Source of the DNA: G963663365 sp963663365
Lineage (GTDB): Bacteria > Hinthialibacterota > Hinthialibacteria > Hinthialibacterales > G963663365
DNA: 64,000 nt
Assembly (NCBI GenBank): GCA_963663365.2
Contig: CAXXIH010000008.1
Span: 744,001 to 808,000, forward strand
Direction: 5' to 3'
The notes beneath the pieces are model-generated. The model ran no database searches. It was not told the origin of the DNA and saw only the letters and a program-made list of their open reading frames with translations. This document shows, piece by piece, positions 27,855 through 36,734 of the stretch; the stretch's first letter is position 1; every line of letters starts with the position of its first letter. The position numbers and the translations under genes were made by a program.

Positions 27855-28068
27855 CTTGGGTCTCCTTTCCGCGAGAGACCCCATTTCGTTGAGTGCGAAG
27901 ATTCTCACACACTTGGTTCATTGCGTCAATCACGGCCTCTCCCCAGTAACCTTTGCCGGGCAATGCCCGGAGACCGTACTTGCGCAACATGTCGAGACTT
28001 ACGAAGCCGCGAAGGAGCTCTTCGAGTTCGCTCGTTTCGTAAAGTGTATGCGGGTCAATGCGATTCAT
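27631..28068 (-). CDS. Small putative DNA-binding protein overlapping the integrase start
   Basis: The first 60-65 residues (SELEELLRGFVSLDMLRKYG, LPGKGYWGEAVIDAM) look like a genuine compact helical domain of the kind found beside integrases in Planctomycetota-like genomes. The remaining 80 residues are read in another frame through the integrase start and have low-complexity, basic composition, so the real protein may be shorter, with a frameshift or missed stop near 27870. Probable role: accessory DNA-binding or excision factor. The overlap of over 200 bp is unusual. Confidence 0.4.
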   Translation of the reverse strand: MNRIDPHTLYETSELEELLRGFVSLDMLRKYGLRALPGKGYWGEAVIDAMNQVCENLRTQRNGVSRGKETQDAIFDNGEGNCSDDRFIRNRASKEQVQGKRPRRSTRPRVHASGDNSGKMEGQREKFQRLVRKEQVPSHGAARSR

Positions 28069-28139
28069 TCTTTGGGTTGAATACTGCTATGAGTCTTTAT
28101 GTGGCGCTCTAATATGGAAGTATCAAAATGCGTGGATTC

Positions 28140-28973
28140 TTAGCGCATGGCATTGTCGTCTTCTGTTTGAATTTCGTCTCTACGATCATCCGTGTCGTAA
28201 TCGACTTGAGATTTTTCAGACTTTGTTTTGTTAACCTCCGCTTGGACCATCATCAAATAATCCTCAAATGAGTCGACTCTTACAGACCCATCACTGCCCC
28301 AAAAGTCCAACAATAGCCTCTGTATTTGATTCATTTTATCAAGAACAGGGCCGTCAAAGAGATTTAGCAATCTGGTCGCGATATCTGCATCTGCATCCTG
28401 GAAGATGTCGTCTATCGGCACACCATGAGCATCGCACCATGAGCTTCGCAAAGTATGCCAGAGTTCAGCTATGATTTGCGCTCCTCTGGATTTTTGAAAA
28501 CTTGGTGAATAATTCTCTAATTCTCTAATTCTTTTATCTATATAGTGAGAGAGGTACTTAGTACCCTCTTTTGAGGGATACTTGCTCCCCCTTTTTGGGG
28601 TTACTTGCTCCCCCTCAGATGGATCCTCTTGGGGGTACCTTGTACTCCCTAAATACTCCCGCATTTCATCAATTCGAAGGATGACTTTGCCGGGGCGTTT
28701 GGGGCGACTTGATGCCTTGGTATGTTTGATATACTTTTTCGCATGAAGCTGATCGCGGGCCTTTCGCACAGACTTTGCCGTGAGTCCCGACATCTCTACC
28801 ATATTTTTAGTCGAAATCGGCACAGTCCGGGGCCACTCGCTATCCTTAAGGTGCTCATTGGATTCAACTGCCGCGCAAATAAGATATTTCAATTCTCCTT
28901 CACCAAACGACTCTAATGTGCCGCTGTGCACAATGTCTCTCAGCAAAAAGAAGAAGTCCATTGCGTTAGGCAT
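28140..28973 (-). CDS. Winged-helix replication initiator-like protein (lambda O-like layout)
   Basis: 277 residues from ATG 28973 (MPNAMDFFFLLRDIV), which overlaps the stop of the HTH gene. The N-terminal half has a winged helix-turn-helix (ISTKNMVEMSGLTAKSVRKA, then DQLHAKKYIKH). The middle (about residues 105-145) is low complexity, 'PKRGSKYPSKEGTKYLS', because its DNA consists of short tandem repeats. The C-terminal part is helical and acidic. N-terminal DNA binding plus iterons inside the gene is the plan of lambda O and similar initiators. No helicase or primase motif is present. An alternative is a simple transcription factor. Confidence 0.55.
   Translation of the reverse strand: MPNAMDFFFLLRDIVHSGTLESFGEGELKYLICAAVESNEHLKDSEWPRTVPISTKNMVEMSGLTAKSVRKARDQLHAKKYIKHTKASSRPKRPGKVILRIDEMREYLGSTRYPQEDPSEGEQVTPKRGSKYPSKEGTKYLSHYIDKRIRELENYSPSFQKSRGAQIIAELWHTLRSSWCDAHGVPIDDIFQDADADIATRLLNLFDGPVLDKMNQIQRLLLDFWGSDGSVRVDSFEDYLMMVQAEVNKTKSEKSQVDYDTDDRRDEIQTEDDNAMR
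28508..28660. other. Candidate replication origin: iterons plus AT-rich tract inside the initiator gene
   Basis: TACTTGCTCCCCCT occurs exactly at 28579-28592 and 28602-28615; related units start at 28555 (TACTTAGTACCCTC) and 28636 (TACCTTGTACTCCC). Next to them, at 28508-28547, is an AT-rich tract with three tandem 8-mers AATTCTCT (28511, 28519) and AATTCTTT (28527). In coding direction the order is iterons, then AT-rich DNA, as in the lambda origin within gene O. Confidence 0.5.
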
Positions 28974-29169
28974 CTTTCTGCTCATCAATCCAATTTTGCA
29001 GCGTTTCCTTGCTCCACCGCTGAATTTTCCCAACACGAATGTCAGGAGTTGGAAAAGTCCCATCAGCGGTCCAGCGTCTAAAGGTGCGAATGCCGATGCC
29101 AAACAATTTTGAAATTTCAGTTGCTGACAAGAAATCGGCTCCGATATTTGATTCTATCGTTTCACTCAT
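28966..29169 (-). CDS. AlpA/excisionase-type helix-turn-helix protein
   Basis: 67 residues. 'FLSATEISKLFGIGIRTFRR' followed by WTADGTFPTPDIRVGK is the MerR-like HTH of the excisionase/AlpA (HTH_17) family. AGGAGGT lies 5 bases before the ATG. The gene overlaps the next one, so they are translationally coupled. AlpA proteins control integrase or satellite induction; this one lies between the palindrome cluster and the initiator-like gene. Confidence 0.85.
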   Translation of the reverse strand: MSETIESNIGADFLSATEISKLFGIGIRTFRRWTADGTFPTPDIRVGKIQRWSKETLQNWIDEQKDA

Positions 29170-29190
29170 CGTAACCTCCTAAACGCACGA

Positions 29191-29218
29191 AGGCCCTCAT
29201 ACACGAGCATGAGGGCCT
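29191..29218. repeat. Perfect 10-bp hairpin in the AlpA leader
   Basis: AGGCCCTCAT-ACACGAGC-ATGAGGGCCT, a perfect stem with an 8-base loop and no T-tract, 22 bases upstream of the HTH gene's start codon. It could be an attenuator or protein-binding site. Confidence 0.7.
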
Positions 29219-29297
29219 AACCAGGACATAACGGCACAATGCCGCTAAACTTAGTCGTTGCTGAAAATGCGGCATTTGCCGCGATTATGTCCTGGTT
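29219..29297. repeat. Extended inverted repeat with nested palindromes
   Basis: AACCAGGACATAA (29219-29231) is the exact reverse complement of TTATGTCCTGGTT (29285-29297). Inside it, CGGCACAATGCCG (29232-29244) and GCGGCATTTGCCGC (29269-29282) are each palindromic and also pair with each other, so the whole can form either a roughly 27-bp stem with a 23-base loop or a three-way cruciform. It adjoins the hairpin at 29191. Confidence 0.8.
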
Positions 29298-29322
29298 GAC
29301 CGCCGTGCTCGCGGCCGAAAAT

Positions 29323-29360
29323 AAAAAAAGGCCCGGCCCCCTCAATGGGGAAACCGAGCC
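29323..29360 (-). terminator. Rho-independent terminator of the defence operon
   Basis: Read on the minus strand: GGCTCGG...CCCC, loop ATTGA, GGGG...CCGGGCC, then seven Ts (29329 down to 29323). It lies about 285 bp after the last operon ORF. The stretch 29363-29645 holds no credible gene. Confidence 0.8.
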
Positions 29361-29645
29361 TCTATACTCGTATTACCACTCTTTACGCCGTGGATTTCCG
29401 CCCCGGCAACTCAGCCGGAGTTAGAAACGGTATTTTCTTACCATCTCTGCCAGTAGGTTATACTAGCTGCAACATGCCGTCAATAGGTAATTCAACTTTT
29501 TTTCAGAATGAAATTAGACTGTTGTTTCTGAGAGCTAATTGCAAATTTCTCAACAACTTAAACACAGAACGAGAACGGATTCAAGCAAGAAATTTCTGCT
29601 TGAGTCCTCTGGCTCCGATTTGCTCTTCATCTCTGATTCTGTATT

Positions 29646-29927
29646 TCAGACTTCCACGTCGGGCTGACCCTCGGGATATTCCCCTAGGTCGGGCAGAACT
29701 ATCAGTTCCCTTAGCGCCTGGTTTCTTGCCTCCGGACTCTGTAGCCCCTCCCTTAGTAGTGATTGGTAAAGTGACGATGTTTCCTCCTGGACTTGGAGCA
29801 GATGTTCCTCCACCTTGCCCTCCCTCTTCAGTTTCGCCAGTAGTTTCGGCTGATGCTGTTCCAGGTGCCTCGCCGCCATCCGGCCCCAACAAGTCAGTTC
29901 CATTTTCTCCAGGGCGATTTTGCTCAT
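29646..29927 (-). CDS. Small helical hypothetical protein, end of the defence operon
   Basis: 93 residues from ATG 29927 (MSKIALEKMELTCWGRMAAR), with AAGGTGAG upstream; a longer reading to 30083 would overlap the next gene. Almost entirely helical and charged: HLEQHQPKLLAKLKREGK, then EEHLLQVQEETSSLYQSLL. Many mobile elements carry similar short helical proteins; no function is known to me. Same strand and close spacing make it part of the operon above it. Confidence 0.6.
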   Translation of the reverse strand: MSKIALEKMELTCWGRMAARHLEQHQPKLLAKLKREGKVEEHLLQVQEETSSLYQSLLREGLQSPEARNQALRELIVLPDLGEYPEGQPDVEV

Positions 29928-29976
29928 CGGTCTCACCTTCTTCCTGTTGCGTCTCACCTTCAGTATCGCTCTCGGC

Positions 29977-30144
29977 TTAATCCTCGTCATCCAACAGTTC
30001 GTCAATATCCTCCGGCCCCAAACTGGAAACATATTCCATAGAATCCAGTTCATCACGAAACGATAATGTATCCAGGTTGCCAAAAAGCGACATATAACAC
30101 TGCGATAGGTAAGGCTTTATTGGCTCACCGCCTCGCGTCACCAT
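29977..30144 (-). CDS. Small hypothetical protein overlapping the 387-aa gene
   Basis: 55 residues from ATG 30144, which overlaps the end of the upstream gene by 20 bases; a longer frame to 30219 is possible. Sequence MVTRGGEPIKPYLSQCYMSL then 'SSLGPEDIDELLDDED', an acidic tail. No family recognised. Overlap with the upstream gene suggests translational coupling. Confidence 0.5.
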   Translation of the reverse strand: MVTRGGEPIKPYLSQCYMSLFGNLDTLSFRDELDSMEYVSSLGPEDIDELLDDED

Positions 30145-31288
30145 TTCCTGTAACCAGCATTTGAAGTCCCGCGCACCCGGCATTGGCAAGAATAAAACCG
30201 GCTCGGGCGGCAAGGCCAAGACATTTTGCCTTCACCTGTCCGTTAATCTCTTCTGAAAGCATATTAAGTGGCATCAGCGCTCGTAGGTTTTCATTCAGTT
30301 GTTTCCTGAAATCTTGAGCCGCAGCCCTAAGCCCGATGCGTATTGCAGAGTAAGGCACGCCGATAGAATTCCAGAACTCGCCCGACGACCAATAAGTCGT
30401 TGGAGAAAAATAATCAGGGCGGCAGTCATAAAAGCGAAATTGTTGTTTTCGTGGCACGAGTTCTGCGACACAAACACAAATCGATTCCGGTTCGCGTAGC
30501 ACTTTTTCCTGTACGAGGTAAGCATATAACCGGAGTATATTCGTGCGTTCTTGCTTTCTTTTTCCAGCATCTCCCATACTTTTCAGATTCACGAATCGTA
30601 TCCCCCACGCATGAAGCCCCTTATCAGTCCGGTCGGGTTCAATAACCAGCAAGTTGCAGTTCAGATTCACGAGCGAGGAAGGGGGGCCCTTGATCGATTT
30701 GGCCACTCTTGCGAAGTGCTTTTTGTCGCGTACGAGCAAATCTTTCTTTTTCCAATCACGATCTTTGTCACGTCTGCTATATCTTTCCCGCTCAAGTTCT
30801 TGCCGACCCACGATTCTCTCTACCGTATCAAATGCTGAATTTTGCAGCGGAACACGCCACGGCGCTCTGCTTGTCGTATGTTCTAATGCCTCTTCACCAA
30901 GTTCGGCAATGGTTCGCATCTCTTCAAAAAGACCCGATGTCAACATTTGTTGGGAATAAACGCGCTGAACTTCTCGGCCAAAGTATTCTTTCTGATGCAG
31001 AATAATCTTGACGATAGCGTCTTCGAGCCAGAAGCGGCTCTGGGTTGCCAGTGTCTGACCGAGCATCCAGTAGCTCGTAAAAACTTTGGCAAGTGCCTCG
31101 TCATTCATCCCCTCAAGTATCTCCATATAGATCGGATCGTTTTTCTCTTTAAATCTTAAATATCGTTCGGTCGTAAACTCCTTTTCACTGAGCCACTCCA
31201 AACCTCTCGCGAAATGTTCCCGCACGATTTCAATGGCCCAGTCATACTCCTTTTCAATGTCTTCAAAAGACAGCAACTGTTCTTCCAT
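30125..31288 (-). CDS. Unknown 387-aa defence-operon protein, possible nuclease
   Basis: ATG 31288 has GGAG 8 bases upstream; the gene starts 58 bp after the large helicase gene. The N-terminal half is helical (EKEYDWAIEIVREHFARGLE; YWMLGQTLATQSRFWLEDAI). The C-terminal half has 'LVNLNCNLLVIEPDRTDKGL' and 'WGIRFVNLKSMGDAGKRKQE', strands and a helix arranged rather like the core of restriction-endonuclease folds (TdeIII-like), but without a clean PD-ExK signature. I cannot assign it to a family. Its place in the operon suggests an effector or specificity subunit. Confidence 0.65.
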   Translation of the reverse strand: MEEQLLSFEDIEKEYDWAIEIVREHFARGLEWLSEKEFTTERYLRFKEKNDPIYMEILEGMNDEALAKVFTSYWMLGQTLATQSRFWLEDAIVKIILHQKEYFGREVQRVYSQQMLTSGLFEEMRTIAELGEEALEHTTSRAPWRVPLQNSAFDTVERIVGRQELERERYSRRDKDRDWKKKDLLVRDKKHFARVAKSIKGPPSSLVNLNCNLLVIEPDRTDKGLHAWGIRFVNLKSMGDAGKRKQERTNILRLYAYLVQEKVLREPESICVCVAELVPRKQQFRFYDCRPDYFSPTTYWSSGEFWNSIGVPYSAIRIGLRAAAQDFRKQLNENLRALMPLNMLSEEINGQVKAKCLGLAARAGFILANAGCAGLQMLVTGNGDARR

Positions 31289-31346
31289 GATTCAGGCTCC
31301 GTCTACTCCGTTCCCGCGTTCGCCGCTGGGGCGCCTATTTGCAGCC

Positions 31347-34300
31347 TCATCTATTCAGCAAATCCGGGCGGTTTAGGGCATCGGCGATGTTGTGCATGTG
31401 GAGCAGCATCGCTTGCTCATCATCCAGATCGCGGGATTGGATCACGACAACGCGGTATCCGTCGAGTTCCACACACTTGCGTATGGCGTCATCCCGTTTG
31501 GCCGTCTCGGGATTGCCGTGCAGGTCACGGCTCATTCCGTCGAGATAGACAGCCACCTTTGGTCCGCTCGGCTGTGCATCTTCATAAACCCAATCCGGCT
31601 CGGTCTGCACGCCGAGCGAAGTCTTGATACGGTAACGGCATTTCCCTGGTGGGAAGTGATAGCTTTTCAGTATTTCAACCAGACGAGCTTCCGGATTATT
31701 CGAGGGAGTTCCCTCGGTACTTCCCGATTCCTTTAAGACCGGCGCGATGCTGTGCTCAACAGTCAACGGAAAATCATACTGGGCAAGACACTCACCGGCT
31801 TTGTTACGATCCAATAGCGGATGGTGGAACTGATTCGTGTAAGTCATGAGGCAGGTATAACAAGCGGTCTCACATCCTGATGGACATTCACTGAGCAGCC
31901 GTAGCCCCGTTTCGATCAATTCCTGCCAGCGGTCTAAGATTTGGTCCAACAGACCGGAGCCACCAGGCATGACGTCATAAACAACGAGGTCAACCGTGTC
32001 ATCCGGATGGCGGATCACTTGAGTCTGTAAATCATACTGCCCCATATCTACAAGACGGGTCGCAGCGGCAAGAATCGCCTCACCTACATTGATGGCCTCG
32101 ATTTGGTCTTCCATGGCGTGGAAATGGAGCATGTCCACATCAGCCTGTGCATACAGCGCCATACGTGGAGGTTCTGAGCCGCATCGATCTTTGTGGTTTT
32201 GCAAAAAGTTGTTTATTTCTTCAGGCACGGAGAGCGGGCTTTTGACGGCGCCACAAACTCGGCAGATCGGATATCCCAAGTTGCCGCTCTTGGCCTGATT
32301 GGGCTCGCCGGCGTTTACCAGTTCCAATCCCTGGCCGCGCAAATGGCTCACCATGCGCTCGCCGATTTTGTACGTGCGTCCACCGCGATGATGTTTTAGC
32401 AGCCGCCCAACAATCACAACCGGCATCATAAATCGCAACGTCTCTTCGTCTGTGATACGCCCTTCGTGCGCAAGATAAAGATCGGTAATGGGAAGAGCAT
32501 CAATTTCTTGCCCTCCGGTTTGTCCATAATTGGCCGTGCTTGTATCAGTCACATATTCTTTTTCAACATTGACACGGATACTCATAATGTTTGCTGAGTG
32601 ACTGGCGGTAAGCAGATAACGCGCCACGTAGAACGTTCCCCGGTTCGCGTATAAACGGTTACCGGGCACAAACTCACGGAGAGCGGTGACCTGATTTCTT
32701 GAAAGTTCAAAATCGATATCCCGGCTTAGGCCGGTGAATGCCGAGTGCGCCGAGGCTTTGATTCCACCTTCGTACACACCATACCCGGGCAAAAATCCCT
32801 CAGCGCCCAGCACGGTCAGCGTGTACGTGCGCATATCCCGTTTGGTAATACCATCGATGAAACTACTGCAACGTCTGAGGATTTGCCTTTCTTCCACATC
32901 GATAAGGCGGCGCTCTTCTCTGTGATGCAATTCCTTCTGCACTTCAAGCGCCCATTGCAAACGCGTGTGCAGACGCTTTAGGACCTCCGACAAATCACGG
33001 CCCATGTTCTCGATCGTGTATTGCACAAACTCCCGGTTCCCGACCTCTTGCGCATTCTCCGGCCAATACTTGGAAAATAGGTTTTCGATATAGCCGGTCA
33101 GGTCTTTCAAATGGTCATTGAGGAGCCTTTGCAGGATTGAAGTGTCGGGAGGAGCGGGCAAGTAATAATAGGTTTGATCTAACAGGTAATCCCGAATGTA
33201 ATGCGGGAAACAGTACGCCAATACTTCAGCCGCACGCTTGCCGCGTTCGTCCTTTTCTTTCGACCAAATCCATAGTCGGGATAGGATTGCGGAACGGATA
33301 TGCTTGGCCGTCATGAGTGGATTGCGAAGGTTGAATGCCGGGGCGGATATTGAATCTCCCAACATACGCAGGGGATCGTCGAAGAAAAAGCGGTCATGGT
33401 TTGTGCGGCGGCAGTGGGTAATCACAACAGCCATACGTTCCTCGCGTCCTGCGCGTCCTGCCCTTTGCCAGTAGTTAGCGGCGCGGGGCGGGACGTTTCG
33501 CAACAAGACCATATCCAGAGCTCCGATATTGATGCCCAGTTCGAGCGTGGGCGTAGCAACCAAGCAGTTATAGCGGCCTTTTTGCGATTTGAATTCGTTT
33601 TCGATCTTTTCCCGCGTATCGCCCGGAACTTGTGCGGTGTGTTCCTCAGCGCTGACCATCTGAAACGGTTTTCCCATCAGGGCGACATCGTAATTTGCGG
33701 GGTCCGGCGCCTCACGTTGAGTCGCGCCCTTGCACCTAAAGCGCAGGCAGGCATTTCTTGGACCGGTGCGAGACGCAACTTGTTGGCAAGTCATACAGCG
33801 GTTGCGTTCGTTTGAAGAGCAAATCCGTACGGCTTCTGAAGAGACCTGAAACGCCCTTGTCAACTCTTTGTCTTTCGAACTGCGTATGGAGACTTCTTTA
33901 AGCAGTTTCAACTCTTTGGTTAGAATCCGCCAAAGTTCTTCGACCTCAGCGGTAACATCAAAGTCTTCCGAATCCTCGGCCCACTTCTTTATCGCCATCT
34001 GTACCGCTGTAATTCCCCGGGTTGCAATCAACCCGGTTACATATTTTTCGCGGGGTAGCGTCTTAAGTTTTAGGCCTTTGGGGTGGAAGTTCCGTACCGT
34101 AAGAATTCCGGCCTGGATGAAGGGATCGTCGAGTTTGTGATATTTGGAATAGATACCATCTTCATCGACATAAAGAATGCGATTGCGCCGCCAACCATCG
34201 AGAAGAAGCGAGATTCCATCGACCGCTTCCCCGGGCGTGATGCCGATGCGTTCCGCCCAAGCCACGATAGAAGGGACGCTTTCATCCAACCCTTGGTAGT

Positions 34301-36734
34301 CCACACGGGCCAATCCCATCGATTCGAGGCAGTCACGGCGGCGGATGCCGGTTGTGAACTCGCGTAAAACCAAATAGCGCAATGCCCGGTAAACGCGCTT
34401 CCAAGGATCGTGGCCAAAAACCGCAGCGGCATCTTGCTCAACCAATTCCGGAAGCAGGACTTGTATCAGGAATTGCCCTTCTTTTTTGAATTCATCCCGG
34501 AGCGCATCGGTTAGCGCGCCAAGTGACAACGGTTCCGGGGATTGCCGAATGATGCCGTGCATCATGTGCCGCAGACGGATACGCCGGGCGTGGTCCTGCA
34601 TCCAGCCCGCTTGAAATGCGGCATCCTGACGGCTATCGGTGAAAATAACTAGTTTCTTATGATCTTCCGGCGCGGCATTGATCATGGCTTGCGCCAGGAT
34701 ATGTACATCGGCCACAGTTACCGCGCGGATGGGACGGATCGGTTCTATTTCGCGTCCGCCACGCGCCCAACCGCGAGACTCGCAACAGGGGCAGACCTTC
34801 ACTTTCTCCCCGATAGACAAAAGCGGCAGAAGCGGTTCTTCGTGTCCACATCCGTCTGCGTGGCAACGCTCCGCTGCATTGCGGTGCAGTGCGCCGCATT
34901 GTCTGCATAGCCATACGCTGAGCCATTTCTTTTTTCTCGATTCAGATTCTTCTTCAGCATCAGACATTAAATGATCCGTTAAGACCAAGCGTGTGCCTTG
35001 CACGGATGGCGCTGGCGCCCATACCGCGTTGTCTTCACTATCATCAGCAAAAGCGTCTCCCCCATCGAATCCCGTCAGTTTCCCGCTTTTGTTATAACTG
35101 AAATCGAGGCCGTTAAAATGCGCTTCAAAAAAATGTTGTCCGCAGGTCGTGCAGGTCAGTATCGGCAAAAAGGCGCTGTCCCGGCGCTCGGCATATTCCT
35201 CTTTGGCGTCTTTGAATGAAAGAAACAGATGCGGCGATGTTCTTTCGGCGTCCCCATTCAGGGCAACGGTCATTTCATCCAGCCCCCGGATGAAAAAATG
35301 CACTTTAGGCCGTAGGAGCGGTTGACCTTCTGACCGTGCCGCCGCGCCGAACACCAAATAGGTTAAAAACTCCGCTGTAGCACGCTCACCCTCGGGCAGA
35401 CGGCCGTGTTCGATACGTTGAGAGGTCAGCCACGCGGCATTAGCAAGTTCGCGGGGCTGTTTGAGGATGAATGCGCATTGATGTACGTATTCATTCGACA
35501 GCAAAAGCCGGTGGAGCGAGGCGCGCCAATCATTGCCCGTTTGAAAGCGCCAGCCGGTCAGTTCATGGAAGACCTCGCAAACCGTATCTAAATCGACTGG
35601 TTCGCGAAGCGCTTGTAGTAAACGGCCGAGCCGGGCCATACCATCGCCATCCGGCGGCCGTGGGCTTTGACGTTCATCCGGCCATTTCTGTTCGACATAA
35701 GATTCCCCCACAAGGGTTACACGCGCGGCATCCACTCCGAAAAAACGCGAAGCGAAGCGGATGGCTTCATCTTCGCTGTCCTCGCCCGTCTCGGATTTCG
35801 ATGTCAATGTGGCCGAGGTTCCAATACAAATCACATCATCGGCATCCTTACCGGCCAACAGACGCAAACGGCGGATTAGACAGGCAACTTCAGCGCCAAC
35901 CGCCCCTTCGTAGGTATGGGCCTCATCAAAAACCAAATAGCGCAGATGCTGGGCCTGGGCGAAAAACTCCACATCCGGGGAGCGTGTGCAAAGAATCTCC
36001 AGCTGGCGGTAGTTCGTGAGCAGGATACGCGGCTTGCGTTGTCGTACTTCGGATTCTGAGCAGCATTCCTCAGGCGGGGCAATCGGACGCACGGCTTGGT
36101 TTTCTTGAATCGCGGTCTCCAGGCGTAGCGTCCGTTCCTGCAAATAGGCCTCGCGTGATGAACCATCAAAACGGTCGATTCTTACATCCGATGGCGATTT
36201 GGGGGTTCCGCCTACCCATTGCCCAAAGGTGATTCCGGTTCCGCCCAGTATCTCGCGCAGACGATCCAACTGGTCGTTCGCCAAGGCGTTCATGGGATAG
36301 ACCAAAATGGCTTTCAGACCATCGGTAATACCCTGGTCCCGCTCGCGCAGAAGTTCATCGACAATCGGATAGAGAAACGCTTCGGTCTTGCCCGAGCCGG
36401 TTCCGGTTGAGATCAAAATATTTCCGTTGCGCCGGGCCGCCTCAAACACCTCTTGCTGGTGTTTGTACATACGCGGGTAGCCGATCAGTTGCGGCATGAT
36501 GTGATGCAGAACGCCGCGCTCGGCCAGCTCTTGCACGCTGGAGCCTTCGGCGAACGGTTCGCTGAGGGAGACATACGGTCCTTGGACCAAGGGGATATCC
36601 AAAGAGGTTTGAGCCCGAAAGAGTTCTTTGGCGCGCCGCTCTAGGTCCGGGTCAGCGAGCGGGAAGGCGGAGAAGATATACCGCAAAAACTCGTCACAGA
36701 CCTGATGTGCAAATTGGATTGGATTGATAGGCAC
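31347..36734 (-). CDS. DEAD/DEAH helicase with DUF1998 and C-terminal Vsr-like nuclease (DruE-like)
   Basis: 1795 residues from a GTG at 36734 with GGGAGA 8 bases upstream. Order: Walker A STGTGSGKTEAF (about 108), VFDEAH (about 270), SATLTS (about 310), a large insert with zinc-binding CxxC pairs (CTTCGQHF, CRQCGALH, CPCCESRG), helicase C-terminal motif NYWQRAGRAGRE (about 1085), DUF1998 with 'VYDVMPGGSGLLDQIL' (about 1586) and CPSGCETACYTC. The last 85 residues, 'EPDWVYEDAQPSGPKVAVYL' then DGMSRDLHG, resemble a Vsr/PD-(D/E)XK nuclease. This is the plan of Druantia DruE and of DrmA+DrmB joined. It presumably tracks along and cuts invading DNA. Confidence 0.82.
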   Translation of the reverse strand: MPINPIQFAHQVCDEFLRYIFSAFPLADPDLERRAKELFRAQTSLDIPLVQGPYVSLSEPFAEGSSVQELAERGVLHHIMPQLIGYPRMYKHQQEVFEAARRNGNILISTGTGSGKTEAFLYPIVDELLRERDQGITDGLKAILVYPMNALANDQLDRLREILGGTGITFGQWVGGTPKSPSDVRIDRFDGSSREAYLQERTLRLETAIQENQAVRPIAPPEECCSESEVRQRKPRILLTNYRQLEILCTRSPDVEFFAQAQHLRYLVFDEAHTYEGAVGAEVACLIRRLRLLAGKDADDVICIGTSATLTSKSETGEDSEDEAIRFASRFFGVDAARVTLVGESYVEQKWPDERQSPRPPDGDGMARLGRLLQALREPVDLDTVCEVFHELTGWRFQTGNDWRASLHRLLLSNEYVHQCAFILKQPRELANAAWLTSQRIEHGRLPEGERATAEFLTYLVFGAAARSEGQPLLRPKVHFFIRGLDEMTVALNGDAERTSPHLFLSFKDAKEEYAERRDSAFLPILTCTTCGQHFFEAHFNGLDFSYNKSGKLTGFDGGDAFADDSEDNAVWAPAPSVQGTRLVLTDHLMSDAEEESESRKKKWLSVWLCRQCGALHRNAAERCHADGCGHEEPLLPLLSIGEKVKVCPCCESRGWARGGREIEPIRPIRAVTVADVHILAQAMINAAPEDHKKLVIFTDSRQDAAFQAGWMQDHARRIRLRHMMHGIIRQSPEPLSLGALTDALRDEFKKEGQFLIQVLLPELVEQDAAAVFGHDPWKRVYRALRYLVLREFTTGIRRRDCLESMGLARVDYQGLDESVPSIVAWAERIGITPGEAVDGISLLLDGWRRNRILYVDEDGIYSKYHKLDDPFIQAGILTVRNFHPKGLKLKTLPREKYVTGLIATRGITAVQMAIKKWAEDSEDFDVTAEVEELWRILTKELKLLKEVSIRSSKDKELTRAFQVSSEAVRICSSNERNRCMTCQQVASRTGPRNACLRFRCKGATQREAPDPANYDVALMGKPFQMVSAEEHTAQVPGDTREKIENEFKSQKGRYNCLVATPTLELGINIGALDMVLLRNVPPRAANYWQRAGRAGREERMAVVITHCRRTNHDRFFFDDPLRMLGDSISAPAFNLRNPLMTAKHIRSAILSRLWIWSKEKDERGKRAAEVLAYCFPHYIRDYLLDQTYYYLPAPPDTSILQRLLNDHLKDLTGYIENLFSKYWPENAQEVGNREFVQYTIENMGRDLSEVLKRLHTRLQWALEVQKELHHREERRLIDVEERQILRRCSSFIDGITKRDMRTYTLTVLGAEGFLPGYGVYEGGIKASAHSAFTGLSRDIDFELSRNQVTALREFVPGNRLYANRGTFYVARYLLTASHSANIMSIRVNVEKEYVTDTSTANYGQTGGQEIDALPITDLYLAHEGRITDEETLRFMMPVVIVGRLLKHHRGGRTYKIGERMVSHLRGQGLELVNAGEPNQAKSGNLGYPICRVCGAVKSPLSVPEEINNFLQNHKDRCGSEPPRMALYAQADVDMLHFHAMEDQIEAINVGEAILAAATRLVDMGQYDLQTQVIRHPDDTVDLVVYDVMPGGSGLLDQILDRWQELIETGLRLLSECPSGCETACYTCLMTYTNQFHHPLLDRNKAGECLAQYDFPLTVEHSIAPVLKESGSTEGTPSNNPEARLVEILKSYHFPPGKCRYRIKTSLGVQTEPDWVYEDAQPSGPKVAVYLDGMSRDLHGNPETAKRDDAIRKCVELDGYRVVVIQSRDLDDEQAMLLHMHNIADALNRPDLLNR

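Noticed and set aside
28555..28660. CRISPR-like reading of the tandem units
   Set aside because: Units are 23-34 bp apart with no variable spacers, lie inside a coding frame and have no cas genes nearby.
29581..29892. 103-codon minus-strand frame, Gly/Thr-rich
   Set aside because: It overlaps the 93-aa ORF in another frame; that ORF has a ribosome site and a helical composition, this one does not.
29345..29980. 211-codon plus-strand frame
   Set aside because: It is antisense to the small operon ORFs, crosses a terminator, and its Pro/Ser-rich content reflects the opposite-strand genes.
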